A DNA stretch of 64,000 bases from Mycobacterium aquaticum. Its GTDB lineage: Bacteria; Actinomycetota; Actinomycetes; Mycobacteriales; Mycobacteriaceae. Shown piece after piece: positions 7,760 through 15,982 of the stretch. A program made the position numbers and the translations under genes. Under the pieces are notes generated by a model that was not told where the DNA came from, made no database searches, and saw only the letters and a list, made by a program, of their open reading frames with translations. The stretch is taken from NCBI RefSeq assembly GCF_002086485.1, contig NZ_MVHF01000023.1, forward strand, positions 1 through 64,000, read 5' to 3'. Each line of letters opens with the position of its first letter. The stretch's first letter is position 1.

Positions 7760-8641
7760 ATGACCACACTCCCCTTCACGTACAGCCCCATCACCGAACG
7801 CCCGCCACTGGCCTGGCCGAACGGCAGCCGTGTGGCGGTGTACATCGGCCTGAACATCGAGTACTTCCACCCCGACTTCCCGTCAACGAGCATCTGGCCG
7901 GGCACCGCCGAGCTGAAGCCGGATGCGCTCAATCACGGCTGGCGCGACTACGGCACCCGGGTGGGCATCTGGCGCACCATCGATGCCCTGGACCGGTACG
8001 GTGTGCGTGCCTCCGCGCTGCTCAATTCCGATGTCGCCGAGCATTTTCCGCAGATCGTAGCGGCCGGCAAGGAACGCGACTGGGCCTGGCTTGCGCACGG
8101 ACAGACCAATTCGACACTGCATACCGGATACACGCTGGACGAGGAACGCCGCCTCCTCGAGGGGATCACCCACACGATCACCGCGGCTACCGGCCGCGCA
8201 CCGCACGGCTGGATGGGACCGGGGCTGACCGAGACGCATAACACCCCAGCACTACTGGCAGAGCTCGGCTATCAGTACGTATTGGACTGGACCAACGACG
8301 ATCAGCCTTATCCGCTGACGGTGCCGGGCATGCTCAGCGTGCCTTACTCCGTCGAGCTCAACGACCTGCTGATCTTCGGAAAAGGTTTCACTGGAGCCGA
8401 ATTCGTGCAGATGGTGATCGACCAGTACGAGCAACTGCATCGGGACGCCCCGACAGGTGGACGGGTCCTGGCGCTGGCACTGCATCCGTTCGTCATCGGC
8501 CAGGCATTCCGGCACCGGTACTTCGAGCAGGCCTTGGAATTCCTGGCCACCGCGCCGGATGTGTGGTTGACAACCAGCGATGACATCGCGGCGCACTATC
8601 TATTGGGCGACGCGGCATTGAAGCCGCCCCGTGGAGCCTGA
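7760..8641 (+). CDS. PuuE-like polysaccharide deacetylase-fold hydrolase
   Basis: The 293-aa protein belongs to the NodB/polysaccharide-deacetylase fold and is closest in pattern to PuuE allantoinase-type members: RVAVYIGLNIEYF (about 22-34), WRDYGTRVGIWR (about 61-72), DWAWLAHGQTNS (about 108-119) and PHGWMGPGLTETHNT (about 149-163), then ALHPFVIGQAFR near the C-terminus. PuuE-like enzymes hydrolyse cyclic amides such as allantoin. Together with the downstream NCS1 permease and flavin monooxygenases, a ring-opening step on a hydantoin- or purine-like compound is plausible. ATG 7760 is chosen because the MerR operator lies just upstream. It heads the 7.8-13.5 kb group. Confidence 0.78.
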   Translation: MTTLPFTYSPITERPPLAWPNGSRVAVYIGLNIEYFHPDFPSTSIWPGTAELKPDALNHGWRDYGTRVGIWRTIDALDRYGVRASALLNSDVAEHFPQIVAAGKERDWAWLAHGQTNSTLHTGYTLDEERRLLEGITHTITAATGRAPHGWMGPGLTETHNTPALLAELGYQYVLDWTNDDQPYPLTVPGMLSVPYSVELNDLLIFGKGFTGAEFVQMVIDQYEQLHRDAPTGGRVLALALHPFVIGQAFRHRYFEQALEFLATAPDVWLTTSDDIAAHYLLGDAALKPPRGA

Positions 8642-8736
8642 CGCCCGGGTGTTTTCGCGACCTAAAGGGCTCGCTGGCCACGCAGCAAGTGCTACGTTTC
8701 GCCGCGCACCTGGAGCCTTGGAAAAGGAGAGCAGCG

Positions 8737-8997
8737 ATCGACACTGACTTCGACAAGTACACCGCGGACGCGGTGATGCTGTTCAGCCAGTCCGGGATCA
8801 CCACCACCTTCGAGAACCTGGAAGGCTTTCCTCTGGATTGGCGGGAGCGCCCCGAAGGATTCGTCGAGTTCGTGCGTGCCCACCACGTACCGAGCTTCGT
8901 CGAATATGGCGAGTATCCGTACGTGACATCCGACGAGATCAAGAAGGCGTTGCGCCTCAAGGCGGCCTTCTCCGACATGCTCGACCAGATGCAGTAG
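8737..8997 (+). CDS. Small hypothetical protein with apparent ATC start
   Basis: The frame has protein-like content (DTDFDKYTADAVMLFSQSGI, RPEGFVEFVRAHHVPSFVEY) and ends in a Lys/Ala-rich helix. A clear AAGGAGA Shine-Dalgarno at 8724-8730 is spaced 6 bp from codon ATC at 8737, which therefore sits where the start should be; no ATG, GTG or TTG is there. The only conventional in-frame start, GTG 8689, lacks a ribosome site. Either ATC is used or an original ATG has mutated. The 86-aa product is not recognised. It follows the deacetylase by 95 bp and may belong to its pathway. Confidence 0.5.
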   Translation: MDTDFDKYTADAVMLFSQSGITTTFENLEGFPLDWRERPEGFVEFVRAHHVPSFVEYGEYPYVTSDEIKKALRLKAAFSDMLDQMQ

Positions 8998-9239
8998 CCG
9001 CACAACTGCGGTAGTGATTCGAGCTCAACGACATTCAGCACGTGTAGATGCCGACGTGCCGTCATCGTCGAGCTACGCCCAGATCGGCGATCGAACCGGC
9101 ACCAGCATCCGACGCCGGGGTGCTCACAATTTCGGCTCGCCGCGCGGCGTTGCCCGCTGCCCCCGCCACGCTGATCACACCCGTCAAGTACACGGTGCTC
9201 GGGCTGCTTGTTTCGGCCGCTTAAAATCACATCGATGAG

Positions 9240-10862
9240 ATGACTGTCGCAGACGTCGAACGTCACGAACGATCACCGTTCGTGTCTTCTGATGTTGCAC
9301 TCAGCGCGGAACATGATGCCGGTGACGAATCGGGTCGCGGACACGGCGCTGTTGAAAGCCGGTCCATCGACTGGGTCACCCCGGCTGAGCGCCACGGCAC
9401 CCCATGGCGAGTCAGCCCACTGTTCTTCATTGCGAACTGGAGCTTCTTCACCATCGCGTTGGGCTTCACCGGGCCTGCGCTGGGACTCAGCGTCGGATGG
9501 GCGGTGCTGGCATCTGCCCTCGGACTGCTGATCGGCACCTTCTTCATGGCGTTTCACGCGACCCAAGGACCACGGCTGGGTTTGCCACAGATCATTCAGT
9601 CTCGAGCGCAATTCGGGTTCTACGGCGTGATCGTCGTCGTCGCGATGTCGCTCACCTGCTATCTGGCGTTCGGGGTGGTGTACACCATCCTCACCGCGCA
9701 GGGGCTGGCGCAGATCTTCGGCTGGTCACCGGTGGCTGTCGGACTGGTGGTCAATGTCGTCGGCGGTTTGTTCGCGGTGGCCGGACACGACCATCTGCAC
9801 CGCATCTCACAGCTGGTGTTCTATGTGACGGTTCCGCTGGTGCTGGTGTTGTCCGTGGCGGTGCTGCTCGGACACGCCGGAGGCGCTGCGCCGCCGTCCG
9901 AACATGGTTTCGTCGCTTCGGCGTTCTTCACGGTGTTCGCGGTGTCGGCGGCCTACAACATCGCACTGGCCCCGATCGTGTCCGACTACACCCGTTACCT
10001 GCCGGCACGCACCTCGCCGCGCTCACTGATTGCCAGTGTGTATGCGGGCGCGGGTGTTTCAGCGTTGTGGCTCATCTCCCTCGGCGCCTGGTTGTCTGCT
10101 CACTACCACGCCCAGGACGCGCTGGTGGCGTTGCATGACGCCGGCAACAGCGTGTTCAGCGGCTTCGGGGCAGTGTTGGCGTTGGCGTCGGCGGCTACGC
10201 TGATCGTCTGCACTGCAACCGCTGCCTACAGCGTGGCGCTGCAGTTCCTGACCGGCGTGGATCTCGTGAAGCGGGTGCGCCCGACCCGTGCGCTGCGAAT
10301 AGCGGTGACCGCGGCGACGATCGCGATCTACCTGCTGGTGGCGCTGCCGTTCGGAGATCACGTCATCAACGCAGCCAGCAACGCGCTGTCGTTGATGTTG
10401 TTCCTGCTGGTGCCGTGGACGGCGGTCAACCTGACCGACTACTTCTTCGTCCGCCGCGGGGAGTACGCAATCACCGATCTGTTCACACCTGCCGGTGTGT
10501 ACGGCGGTTGGTCGTGGCGCGGAATCGTCGCCTACTTTGCCGGTTTCGCCGCCATGGTGCCCTTCGCAGTGCTCCCCTTCTTCACCGGCTCGCTCGGTTC
10601 GCTGCTCGGCGGTATCGACATCTCCTGGCTGGCAGGCCTTCTGGTCGCCTCGGCGTTGTACTACGCATTCACTCGCAACCTCGACCGCAGCGCAGAACAC
10701 GCCGCCATCACCCACAGCGACACCATGCTCAAGGACCGCTCCGTCACAGACTTCGCCACGCATCGGCCGACGGCCGAGCAGGGCTGCTCGACGGCGGCTA
10801 ACCAGCGGGCGCAACCTCACCCGGAGTCGGGTGACCACCTACCACAGGAAGGCATCGAGTAG
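9240..10862 (+). CDS. NCS1 family nucleobase/hydantoin-type permease
   Basis: This 540-aa protein has about twelve hydrophobic segments and clear NCS1 (CodB/Mhp1) motifs: SPLFFIANWSFFTIALGF in TM1, ATQGPRLGLPQIIQSRAQFG in the TM2-TM3 loop, and APIVSDYTRYLP in mid-protein. NCS1 carriers import cytosine, purines, allantoin or hydantoins with Na+ or H+. The 40-residue N-terminal extension and long polar C-tail are presumably cytosolic. Its stop overlaps the start of the next monooxygenase by one base, so transporter and enzyme are co-expressed. A paralog is at 19461-20906 in the imidazole cluster. Confidence 0.88.
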   Translation: MTVADVERHERSPFVSSDVALSAEHDAGDESGRGHGAVESRSIDWVTPAERHGTPWRVSPLFFIANWSFFTIALGFTGPALGLSVGWAVLASALGLLIGTFFMAFHATQGPRLGLPQIIQSRAQFGFYGVIVVVAMSLTCYLAFGVVYTILTAQGLAQIFGWSPVAVGLVVNVVGGLFAVAGHDHLHRISQLVFYVTVPLVLVLSVAVLLGHAGGAAPPSEHGFVASAFFTVFAVSAAYNIALAPIVSDYTRYLPARTSPRSLIASVYAGAGVSALWLISLGAWLSAHYHAQDALVALHDAGNSVFSGFGAVLALASAATLIVCTATAAYSVALQFLTGVDLVKRVRPTRALRIAVTAATIAIYLLVALPFGDHVINAASNALSLMLFLLVPWTAVNLTDYFFVRRGEYAITDLFTPAGVYGGWSWRGIVAYFAGFAAMVPFAVLPFFTGSLGSLLGGIDISWLAGLLVASALYYAFTRNLDRSAEHAAITHSDTMLKDRSVTDFATHRPTAEQGCSTAANQRAQPHPESGDHLPQEGIE

Positions 10863-12172
10863 TGGCACGCGGCAAGCGATTCCATCTCGGCTGGTTCGCC
10901 AACTTTTGCGTCGACGGATGGAATGAGCAGTGGGGTTCCACCGGTGGCTTGAACTGGTCGGGGGACTTCTACGTCGAGCTGGTCCAGCACTTGGAGCGAG
11001 CCAAGTTCGACTACCTGTTGCTCGAAGACAAGCTCATGGTGTCCGACGCGTACGGCGGCAGCTACGAACGCGAACTCAAACACGCGCTGCACTCACCCAA
11101 ACACGACCCTGCCCCGTTGATCCCGCTACTGGGCAACGTCACCAGTCATCTAGGGTTGATTGTCACCCTGTCAGCCACGTTCTATCCACCCTTCATGCTC
11201 GCCCGACTGTGTAACACCCTCGATCACCTCACCGGCGGACGAGTCGGCTGGAACATGGTCACCTCCGCCGAGGATCGTGCGGCGCAGAACTTTGGCCTGG
11301 ATCAGCTGCCACGCCACGACGAACGCTACGCGAAGGCACACGAATACGTCGAACTCGTGCGGGCACTGTGGAATTCATGGGAACCCGACGCCGTGGTACG
11401 CGACCGGGAAACAGGCACATTCGCCGATCACACGAAGGTGAACGTCATCGACTTCGAGGGCACGTACTACAAGAGCCGCGGACCGCTCAACACGGTGCCC
11501 TCCCCGCAGTACCATCCGGTGCTCGCGCAAGCCGGTGGCTCCCCGCAGGGCAAGGACTTCGCCGCAAAATACGCCGACACCGTGGTCGGCACCGCCGCCG
11601 ACCCGGCCGCCATGTCCGCCTACCGTGACGACATCCGGCACCGGGCTGAGGCTTACGGTCGCGACCCCGACGACATCAAGGTGTTGTTTCTGATCACTCC
11701 GCATCTGGCCGACACCGATGAGGAAGCCCGACACAAGCTCGAGCGGCTGGTCAACAATGAGTACTACCTGGAGAAGACACTGGCCCACCTGGCCGCCATC
11801 ACCGAAATCGACTTCACCAAGTTCGATTTCGACAAGCCACTGCCCGAGGACCTACAGACCAACGGCGAGCGCGGCTCGTTGGAGGCGTTCATCCAGCGCG
11901 GAAGCGGTAAGACGCTGCGCGAGCTCACCGCGGCCTACCTGTCCACCGAGGACGCACTAGTCGGAACACCGGCGACTGTCGCCGACCGCCTCGAGATGTT
12001 GATGGATGCGGTCGGGGGGGACGGTTTCCTGATCACCGCACCGGGAATGCGCCTGACGCGGCGATACGTCATCGAGGTGGTCGACGGACTCGTGCCCGAA
12101 CTGCAGCGGCGCGGGCTGACGCGTACTGAGTACGAACATCGGTTGTTCAAGGACAACCTCCTGTCATTCTAG
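10862..12172 (+). CDS. NtaA/DmoA-type FMN-dependent monooxygenase
   Basis: The 436-aa sequence is a full-length member of the nitrilotriacetate monooxygenase component A branch of the bacterial luciferase superfamily: KRFHLGWFANFCVDGWNEQW start, FDYLLLEDKLM (about 50-60), LSATFYPPFMLARLCNTLDH (about 103-122), GRVGWNMVTS (about 126-135), then VLAQAGGSPQGKDFAAKYAD. These enzymes use FMNH2 from a separate reductase to oxidise C-N or C-S substrates. No flavin reductase lies next to it. GTG 10862 overlaps the permease stop. With the DszC-like gene downstream, it suggests oxygenolytic attack on the imported compound. Confidence 0.87.
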   Translation: MARGKRFHLGWFANFCVDGWNEQWGSTGGLNWSGDFYVELVQHLERAKFDYLLLEDKLMVSDAYGGSYERELKHALHSPKHDPAPLIPLLGNVTSHLGLIVTLSATFYPPFMLARLCNTLDHLTGGRVGWNMVTSAEDRAAQNFGLDQLPRHDERYAKAHEYVELVRALWNSWEPDAVVRDRETGTFADHTKVNVIDFEGTYYKSRGPLNTVPSPQYHPVLAQAGGSPQGKDFAAKYADTVVGTAADPAAMSAYRDDIRHRAEAYGRDPDDIKVLFLITPHLADTDEEARHKLERLVNNEYYLEKTLAHLAAITEIDFTKFDFDKPLPEDLQTNGERGSLEAFIQRGSGKTLRELTAAYLSTEDALVGTPATVADRLEMLMDAVGGDGFLITAPGMRLTRRYVIEVVDGLVPELQRRGLTRTEYEHRLFKDNLLSF

Positions 12173-12187
12173 ATTCCGCTAGAATCT
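12171..12187. promoter_or_regulatory. Inverted repeat after the NtaA-type gene
   Basis: AGATTC-CGCTA-GAATCT forms a perfect 6-bp inverted repeat starting at the stop codon of the monooxygenase and 52 bp before the next gene. There is no T-tract, so it could be an operator for the DszC-like gene or a weak transcript-end hairpin. Confidence 0.35.
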
Positions 12188-12238
12188 GGCAGACTCCAAA
12201 CCTGATGTGTCGCTGGCAAGACGGCAAAAATCGACGCC

Positions 12239-13474
12239 ATGACCGTCGCTGATGCCCCAAGATCTGCCACGGCTCCCGACGCGGAGGCACCGTCCCCACA
12301 GCCAGAAGTCGTGAGCGCGACCAGCCCGCTGGCCAACGGTTTTCAAAGTCGCTACTTCACGACCGCGGACTACCGTCGGTTCCATGACCGGGCACCACGG
12401 TACGACGCCGAAAATGCCTTCTTCGCAGAGGATTTCGTGGAGATCGCCGCGACCGGCTACCTGAAGGCGCCGCTGCCGAAACGACTCGGCGGCGACGGAC
12501 TGTCGTTGATCGACCTGGCCCACGAGCAACGCACCCTGGCTTACTGGGCGCCGGCGACAGCGCTCGCCCTCAATATGCATCTCTATTGGGCGGGATCGGC
12601 TGCCCATGCCGCAGAACATGCTGTCGGCAACCTTGAGTGGCTGTTGCGCGACATCGCCGCCGGAGACGTTTTTGCCGCAGGGCATGGAGAGCCGGGCAAC
12701 GATGTGGGACTGGATGATTCGCTGGTGCGTGCCGTCCCGCAACCTGATGGCTCCTACCGAATCACTGGACGCAAGGTATTCACCTCCCTTTCGCCGGTAT
12801 GGGACCAGATCGGCGTCCATGCACGCGACGACTCAGATCCTTCCAATCCGCTGATAGTGCACACCTTCGTCGACCGCGACACCGCCGGCGTACGAGTCGA
12901 GGAGACGTGGAACGCGCTCGGTGTGCGGGCAACCGCAAGTCACGACACGGTCTTCGATGATGCGCGCGCCGAAGCTCACAAGACGGTGGCCATCCACCCG
13001 GTGGGCCCGAACTACCCTGAATACCTTGGGTTCCTGCTGGGATGGTATTTGCCGCTGTTGTCGAACGTGTACTTCGGCATTGCCAGACGCGCACTGGACA
13101 TCGCGATCCTCGGCGCGCAGACCCGCTCATCGCTGCGGGGGGATGCAAAGCGCCACGCTCACAAGCCCGCGGTGCAGCGACAGATCGCCCATGCCGAGAT
13201 TCAGCTCGAGGCGGTCGCCGCCTTGGTGGACGCGGCAGCGAGCGGCGAGATCGGAGTTCTGCCGCCGCGGCGGGCACTGGCCGCCAAGGAGTTCGCCACT
13301 CGCACCGCACGTGAGGTGGTCGACATTGCGGTGCAGGTGGTCGGTGCGTCGGCGGTCTCCAAACACAGTGAGCTTGAACGGCTTTACCGCGACGTGCGGA
13401 CCGGCACCTTGCATCCACCCAATACCGACGCCGTGTTGGAGAGCCTCGGCGCGATCACCCTGGGCCTTGCATAG
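12239..13474 (+). CDS. DszC/SfnB-type acyl-CoA dehydrogenase-fold flavin monooxygenase
   Basis: The 411-aa protein has the acyl-CoA dehydrogenase fold (N-terminal helical, middle beta, C-terminal four-helix domains). Its length, the GHGEPGNDVGLDDSLVRAV loop and RITGRKVFTSLSPVWDQIGV segment place it in the DszC/SfnB/NcnH branch, where reduced flavin activates O2 for S- or N-monooxygenation instead of desaturating acyl-CoA. The C-terminus VVGASAVSKHSELERLYRDV and RTGTLHPPNTD is typical. It lies 66 bp after the NtaA-type gene. Both oxygenases need external FMNH2, so they probably act successively on one substrate. The function is inferred from family and context. Confidence 0.82.
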   Translation: MTVADAPRSATAPDAEAPSPQPEVVSATSPLANGFQSRYFTTADYRRFHDRAPRYDAENAFFAEDFVEIAATGYLKAPLPKRLGGDGLSLIDLAHEQRTLAYWAPATALALNMHLYWAGSAAHAAEHAVGNLEWLLRDIAAGDVFAAGHGEPGNDVGLDDSLVRAVPQPDGSYRITGRKVFTSLSPVWDQIGVHARDDSDPSNPLIVHTFVDRDTAGVRVEETWNALGVRATASHDTVFDDARAEAHKTVAIHPVGPNYPEYLGFLLGWYLPLLSNVYFGIARRALDIAILGAQTRSSLRGDAKRHAHKPAVQRQIAHAEIQLEAVAALVDAAASGEIGVLPPRRALAAKEFATRTAREVVDIAVQVVGASAVSKHSELERLYRDVRTGTLHPPNTDAVLESLGAITLGLA

Positions 13475-13768
13475 GCAGTAGGTGCAGGCGCACACCGGAT
13501 GTTGCTGCGAAACGAGGTCGGGCGGTTGAATCGGCTGCGCCACAACGCATCCATCCAGCCTGGCAGACGTGTCATCAACCACGCAGACCGAAACCACGGG
13601 CCTATGCACCGCACCTGCGTATGGTCCCGCGCGCTGTGGACAAGTTCGGAGGCCGGAGTTATGCGGCCGGTTGCGCTTGCGTCCACTCGACCCGCCGATC
13701 CGGAATAAAACCCGCACCCGGTGAACTTGGCTCGAGAGTTGCCTCTCTCCCCCGATCTAGGAGCATCC

Positions 13769-14578
13769 ATGACCCGCCCCCTCCGCGTCGCAGTACAGAT
13801 CCAGCCCGGCGGCACGCCGGACTACGCCACGTGGCGTGACGCCGTCCTGGCCGCCGACGACCTCGGCGTCGACGTAATCTTCGGTTACGACCACTTCCAC
13901 CGCCCGGCCATGGAGGCCATCGTCGATGGCAAGCCCGTCCTGTCAGACGAGCAGCCCGACGTCGCCAACTTCGAGGGCTGGACCGCGCTCGCGTCATGGG
14001 GCGAGATCACGTCACACGCCGAGATCGGGCTCCTCGTCACCGGCGTCGGCTACCGCAACCCGGACCTGCTCACAGACATGGCACGCACCGTCGACCACAT
14101 CAGCGGCGGCCGGCTCATCCTCGGCCTCGGCGCCGGATGGTACGAAAAGGACTACACCACCTACGGTTACGAATTCGGAACCTTCGGTTCTCGATTCGAT
14201 CTGTTCGACGAGAGCCTGATCCGCATCGAGAACCGGCTCGCCGCACTGATTCCGCCGCCCGTGCGCAAGATACCGATCCTCATCGGCGGCACGGGGCCCA
14301 AGCGCTCACTGCCCGCCATTGCCCGGCATGCCGACATCTGGCACGCATTCCAAGACCTCGACGCGTTCCGCAGGTCCAGCGACCGCGTCGACGAGCTGGC
14401 AACGACGTTCGGCCGCAACGGCGCCGATATCGAACGCTCGACGCTGTGGGAGAACGCCCGAAGCGCCGATGCCTTCCGCGAAGCGGGAGTCACGTTGTTC
14501 CAGACCGAACTCACCGCCGACACAGGTTACGACCTCACGTCACTCAAGGAGGTGCTCACCTGGCGGGACAACGGGTGA
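13769..14578 (+). CDS. LLM class F420-dependent oxidoreductase
   Basis: This 269-aa protein is a luciferase-like monooxygenase of the F420-dependent class: LRVAVQIQPGGTPDYATWRD at the start, DLGVDVIFGYDHFHRP (about 31-46), DMARTVDHISGGRLILGLGA (about 103-122) and AGWYEKDYTTYGYEFG, then KIPILIGGTGPKR (about 168-180). Such enzymes transfer hydride between F420 and a carbon substrate. ATG 13769 follows CTAGGAG; the open frame extends upstream to 13721 without a ribosome site. It is 294 bp from the DszC-like gene, so it may be separately transcribed; the gap shows no gene. Confidence 0.87.
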   Translation: MTRPLRVAVQIQPGGTPDYATWRDAVLAADDLGVDVIFGYDHFHRPAMEAIVDGKPVLSDEQPDVANFEGWTALASWGEITSHAEIGLLVTGVGYRNPDLLTDMARTVDHISGGRLILGLGAGWYEKDYTTYGYEFGTFGSRFDLFDESLIRIENRLAALIPPPVRKIPILIGGTGPKRSLPAIARHADIWHAFQDLDAFRRSSDRVDELATTFGRNGADIERSTLWENARSADAFREAGVTLFQTELTADTGYDLTSLKEVLTWRDNG

Positions 14579-15028
14579 TTCCAGCCTGCGCGGCGACTCG
14601 CTCCTAGTTATTTCCCGAACCACCGCTCGTGTCCTGGCGATATGACCGAGTGGGCGTCGGCGAGCAGCTGGGCCGCGCCTTCGGCGTTGTTCTCGCGGTG
14701 CTCGCCGTAGTCCTTGTCCTCGGCCGGGCGTGCCTCTACGCCGAAACCCCGGCGATGGCGGAGATGAACGACCGGCTCATGCCTTTACACATGATGTAGG
14801 ACAGCGCGTTCGCATGTGCGGCGCGCCGTCGGGACAAGCCGATCACCGGAACGGCGGCAGGGCAGAAGTCAGCTTTCCTTAGTGGCATGACGCAAGGGCG
14901 CAACCCTGGGCCTAAAGGCCCCGATATCCGGGCGGCAAGAATCGGCTGACGACGGTTTGCGGCTCGGAACCGAGACGACTCGGCAGTAATGACGTCGGCG
15001 AAGCGAGGGATTGACGCCCCGTCGTCTA
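14579..15028. other. Intergenic region, possible gene fragments only
   Basis: No intact gene is recognised. On the minus strand one frame ending near 14608 reads EARPAEDKDYGEHRENNAEG and GHERWFGK, which looks protein-like but has no start, and an overlapping frame ends ALSYIMCKGMSRSFISAIAG. They could be parts of one frameshifted old gene. I could not identify it. Confidence 0.3.
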
Positions 15029-15064
15029 CCCTGATATCGCAGACCAAGGTCTTGAATTCGAGAC
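15029..15064. promoter_or_regulatory. Tandem 16-bp operator pair upstream of the IclR gene
   Basis: GTCTTGAATTCGAGAC at 15049-15064 is a near-perfect palindrome. A weaker match, CCCTGATATCGCAGAC, is at 15029-15044, exactly 20 bp upstream. The same motif, always as a 20-bp-spaced pair, recurs at 15932, 17883 and 22157. The site ends 24 bp before the IclR start, consistent with autoregulation. Confidence 0.7.
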
Positions 15065-15088
15065 GCCTGAGCGGGAAGAGGGACGGCG

Positions 15089-15898
15089 GTGGCGACAGCG
15101 AGTCGTGTGAAGTCGGCTGAACGCGTGATGGACGTGCTTGATCTGCTTGCTCGCCGCGGCATGCCAATGGCGACGATGGAAATCGCCGAGACGCTGTCGC
15201 TGCCGAAAAGCACGACGCACCACCTGCTCAATGTGATGCGCGAACGTCGTTTCGTGTCCTACTGGCCAGACCAGCGTGCCTGGACCCTCGGGGTTTCGGC
15301 ATTCGAGGTGGGCGCCTCATACATGCGATCCGGCCCCCTGCACCGCGCCGGGCAACGCTACATGTTGGCTTTGACGACGGCGACCAATGAGACCTCGCAC
15401 CTGGCGGTCCTGCAGGGCACCGACGTCATCTATTTGGACAAGCGGGAACCGTTGACCCCGGGTGTGCGCCTGGTGACCGAGATTGGGTCGCGATTGCCGG
15501 CGCACCTCACCGCAGTCGGCCGGGCGATCCTGAGCCGGCTCGACGCCGAACAACTGTCGGCGATGTACGACGGTTACTCATGGCAGTCCCGAACCGGACA
15601 AGGCCCCACTTCACTGGCAGATCTACGCGAGCTGCTCACCAGTGTTCGCGAGAACGGCTATGCCTATGAGCGCGGCACCACCACCTCGGGGATCGACTGC
15701 ATCGCCAGCCCTGTGTTGACCCGTGATCGCCGCGCGGTGGCCGCCTTGGGCGTGGCATACATGTCCGCCACCAAGAGCGCTGACCAAGCCCGGGAGATGG
15801 CGAAGATCGTGGTGGAAACCGCCGGGGACTTTTCAGCCAGCTTCGGGGCACGCGTGGACGACATGCCCGGGGATGAGAACACTCTGGGCATTGCCTAG
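15089..15898 (+). CDS. IclR family transcriptional regulator of the imidazole cluster
   Basis: The 269-aa product has an N-terminal IclR winged helix (SAERVMDVLDLLARRGMPMA, MEIAETLSLPKSTTHHLLNV, about residues 10-50) and a C-terminal effector domain (LAVLQGTDVIYLDKREPLTP; SRLPAHLTAVGRAILSRLDA, about 132-151; RENGYAYERGTTTSGIDCIA, about 184-203). The GTG start 15089 follows GGAC-rich sequence with a weak ribosome site. It is the only regulator in the 15-27.9 kb region, and identical palindromes precede it and three downstream transcription units, so it is the probable regulator of the whole cluster. The effector is not readable; a histidine- or imidazole-type acid is a reasonable guess. Confidence 0.9.
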   Translation: MATASRVKSAERVMDVLDLLARRGMPMATMEIAETLSLPKSTTHHLLNVMRERRFVSYWPDQRAWTLGVSAFEVGASYMRSGPLHRAGQRYMLALTTATNETSHLAVLQGTDVIYLDKREPLTPGVRLVTEIGSRLPAHLTAVGRAILSRLDAEQLSAMYDGYSWQSRTGQGPTSLADLRELLTSVRENGYAYERGTTTSGIDCIASPVLTRDRRAVAALGVAYMSATKSADQAREMAKIVVETAGDFSASFGARVDDMPGDENTLGIA

Positions 15899-15931
15899 GT
15901 CCACCCTGCTGCTATTCCGCTTTCTCATCGA

Positions 15932-15967
15932 GTCTGGTATTCAAGACTTATGTCTTGTATCGCAGAA
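15932..15967. promoter_or_regulatory. Tandem 16-bp operator pair upstream of the Zn-ADH gene
   Basis: GTCTGGTATTCAAGAC (15932-15947) and GTCTTGTATCGCAGAA (15952-15967) match the consensus GTCTnGnATnCnAGAC, with starts 20 bp apart. The second copy ends 15 bp before the chosen GTG start at 15983, which would block transcription or initiation if bound. Confidence 0.72.
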
Positions 15968-15982
15968 TCTGGTGGTACAGCG

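Noticed and set aside
10059..10838. Minus-strand ORF of 259 codons
   Set aside because: Antisense to the NCS1 permease; composition is Arg/His/Gln-rich noise.
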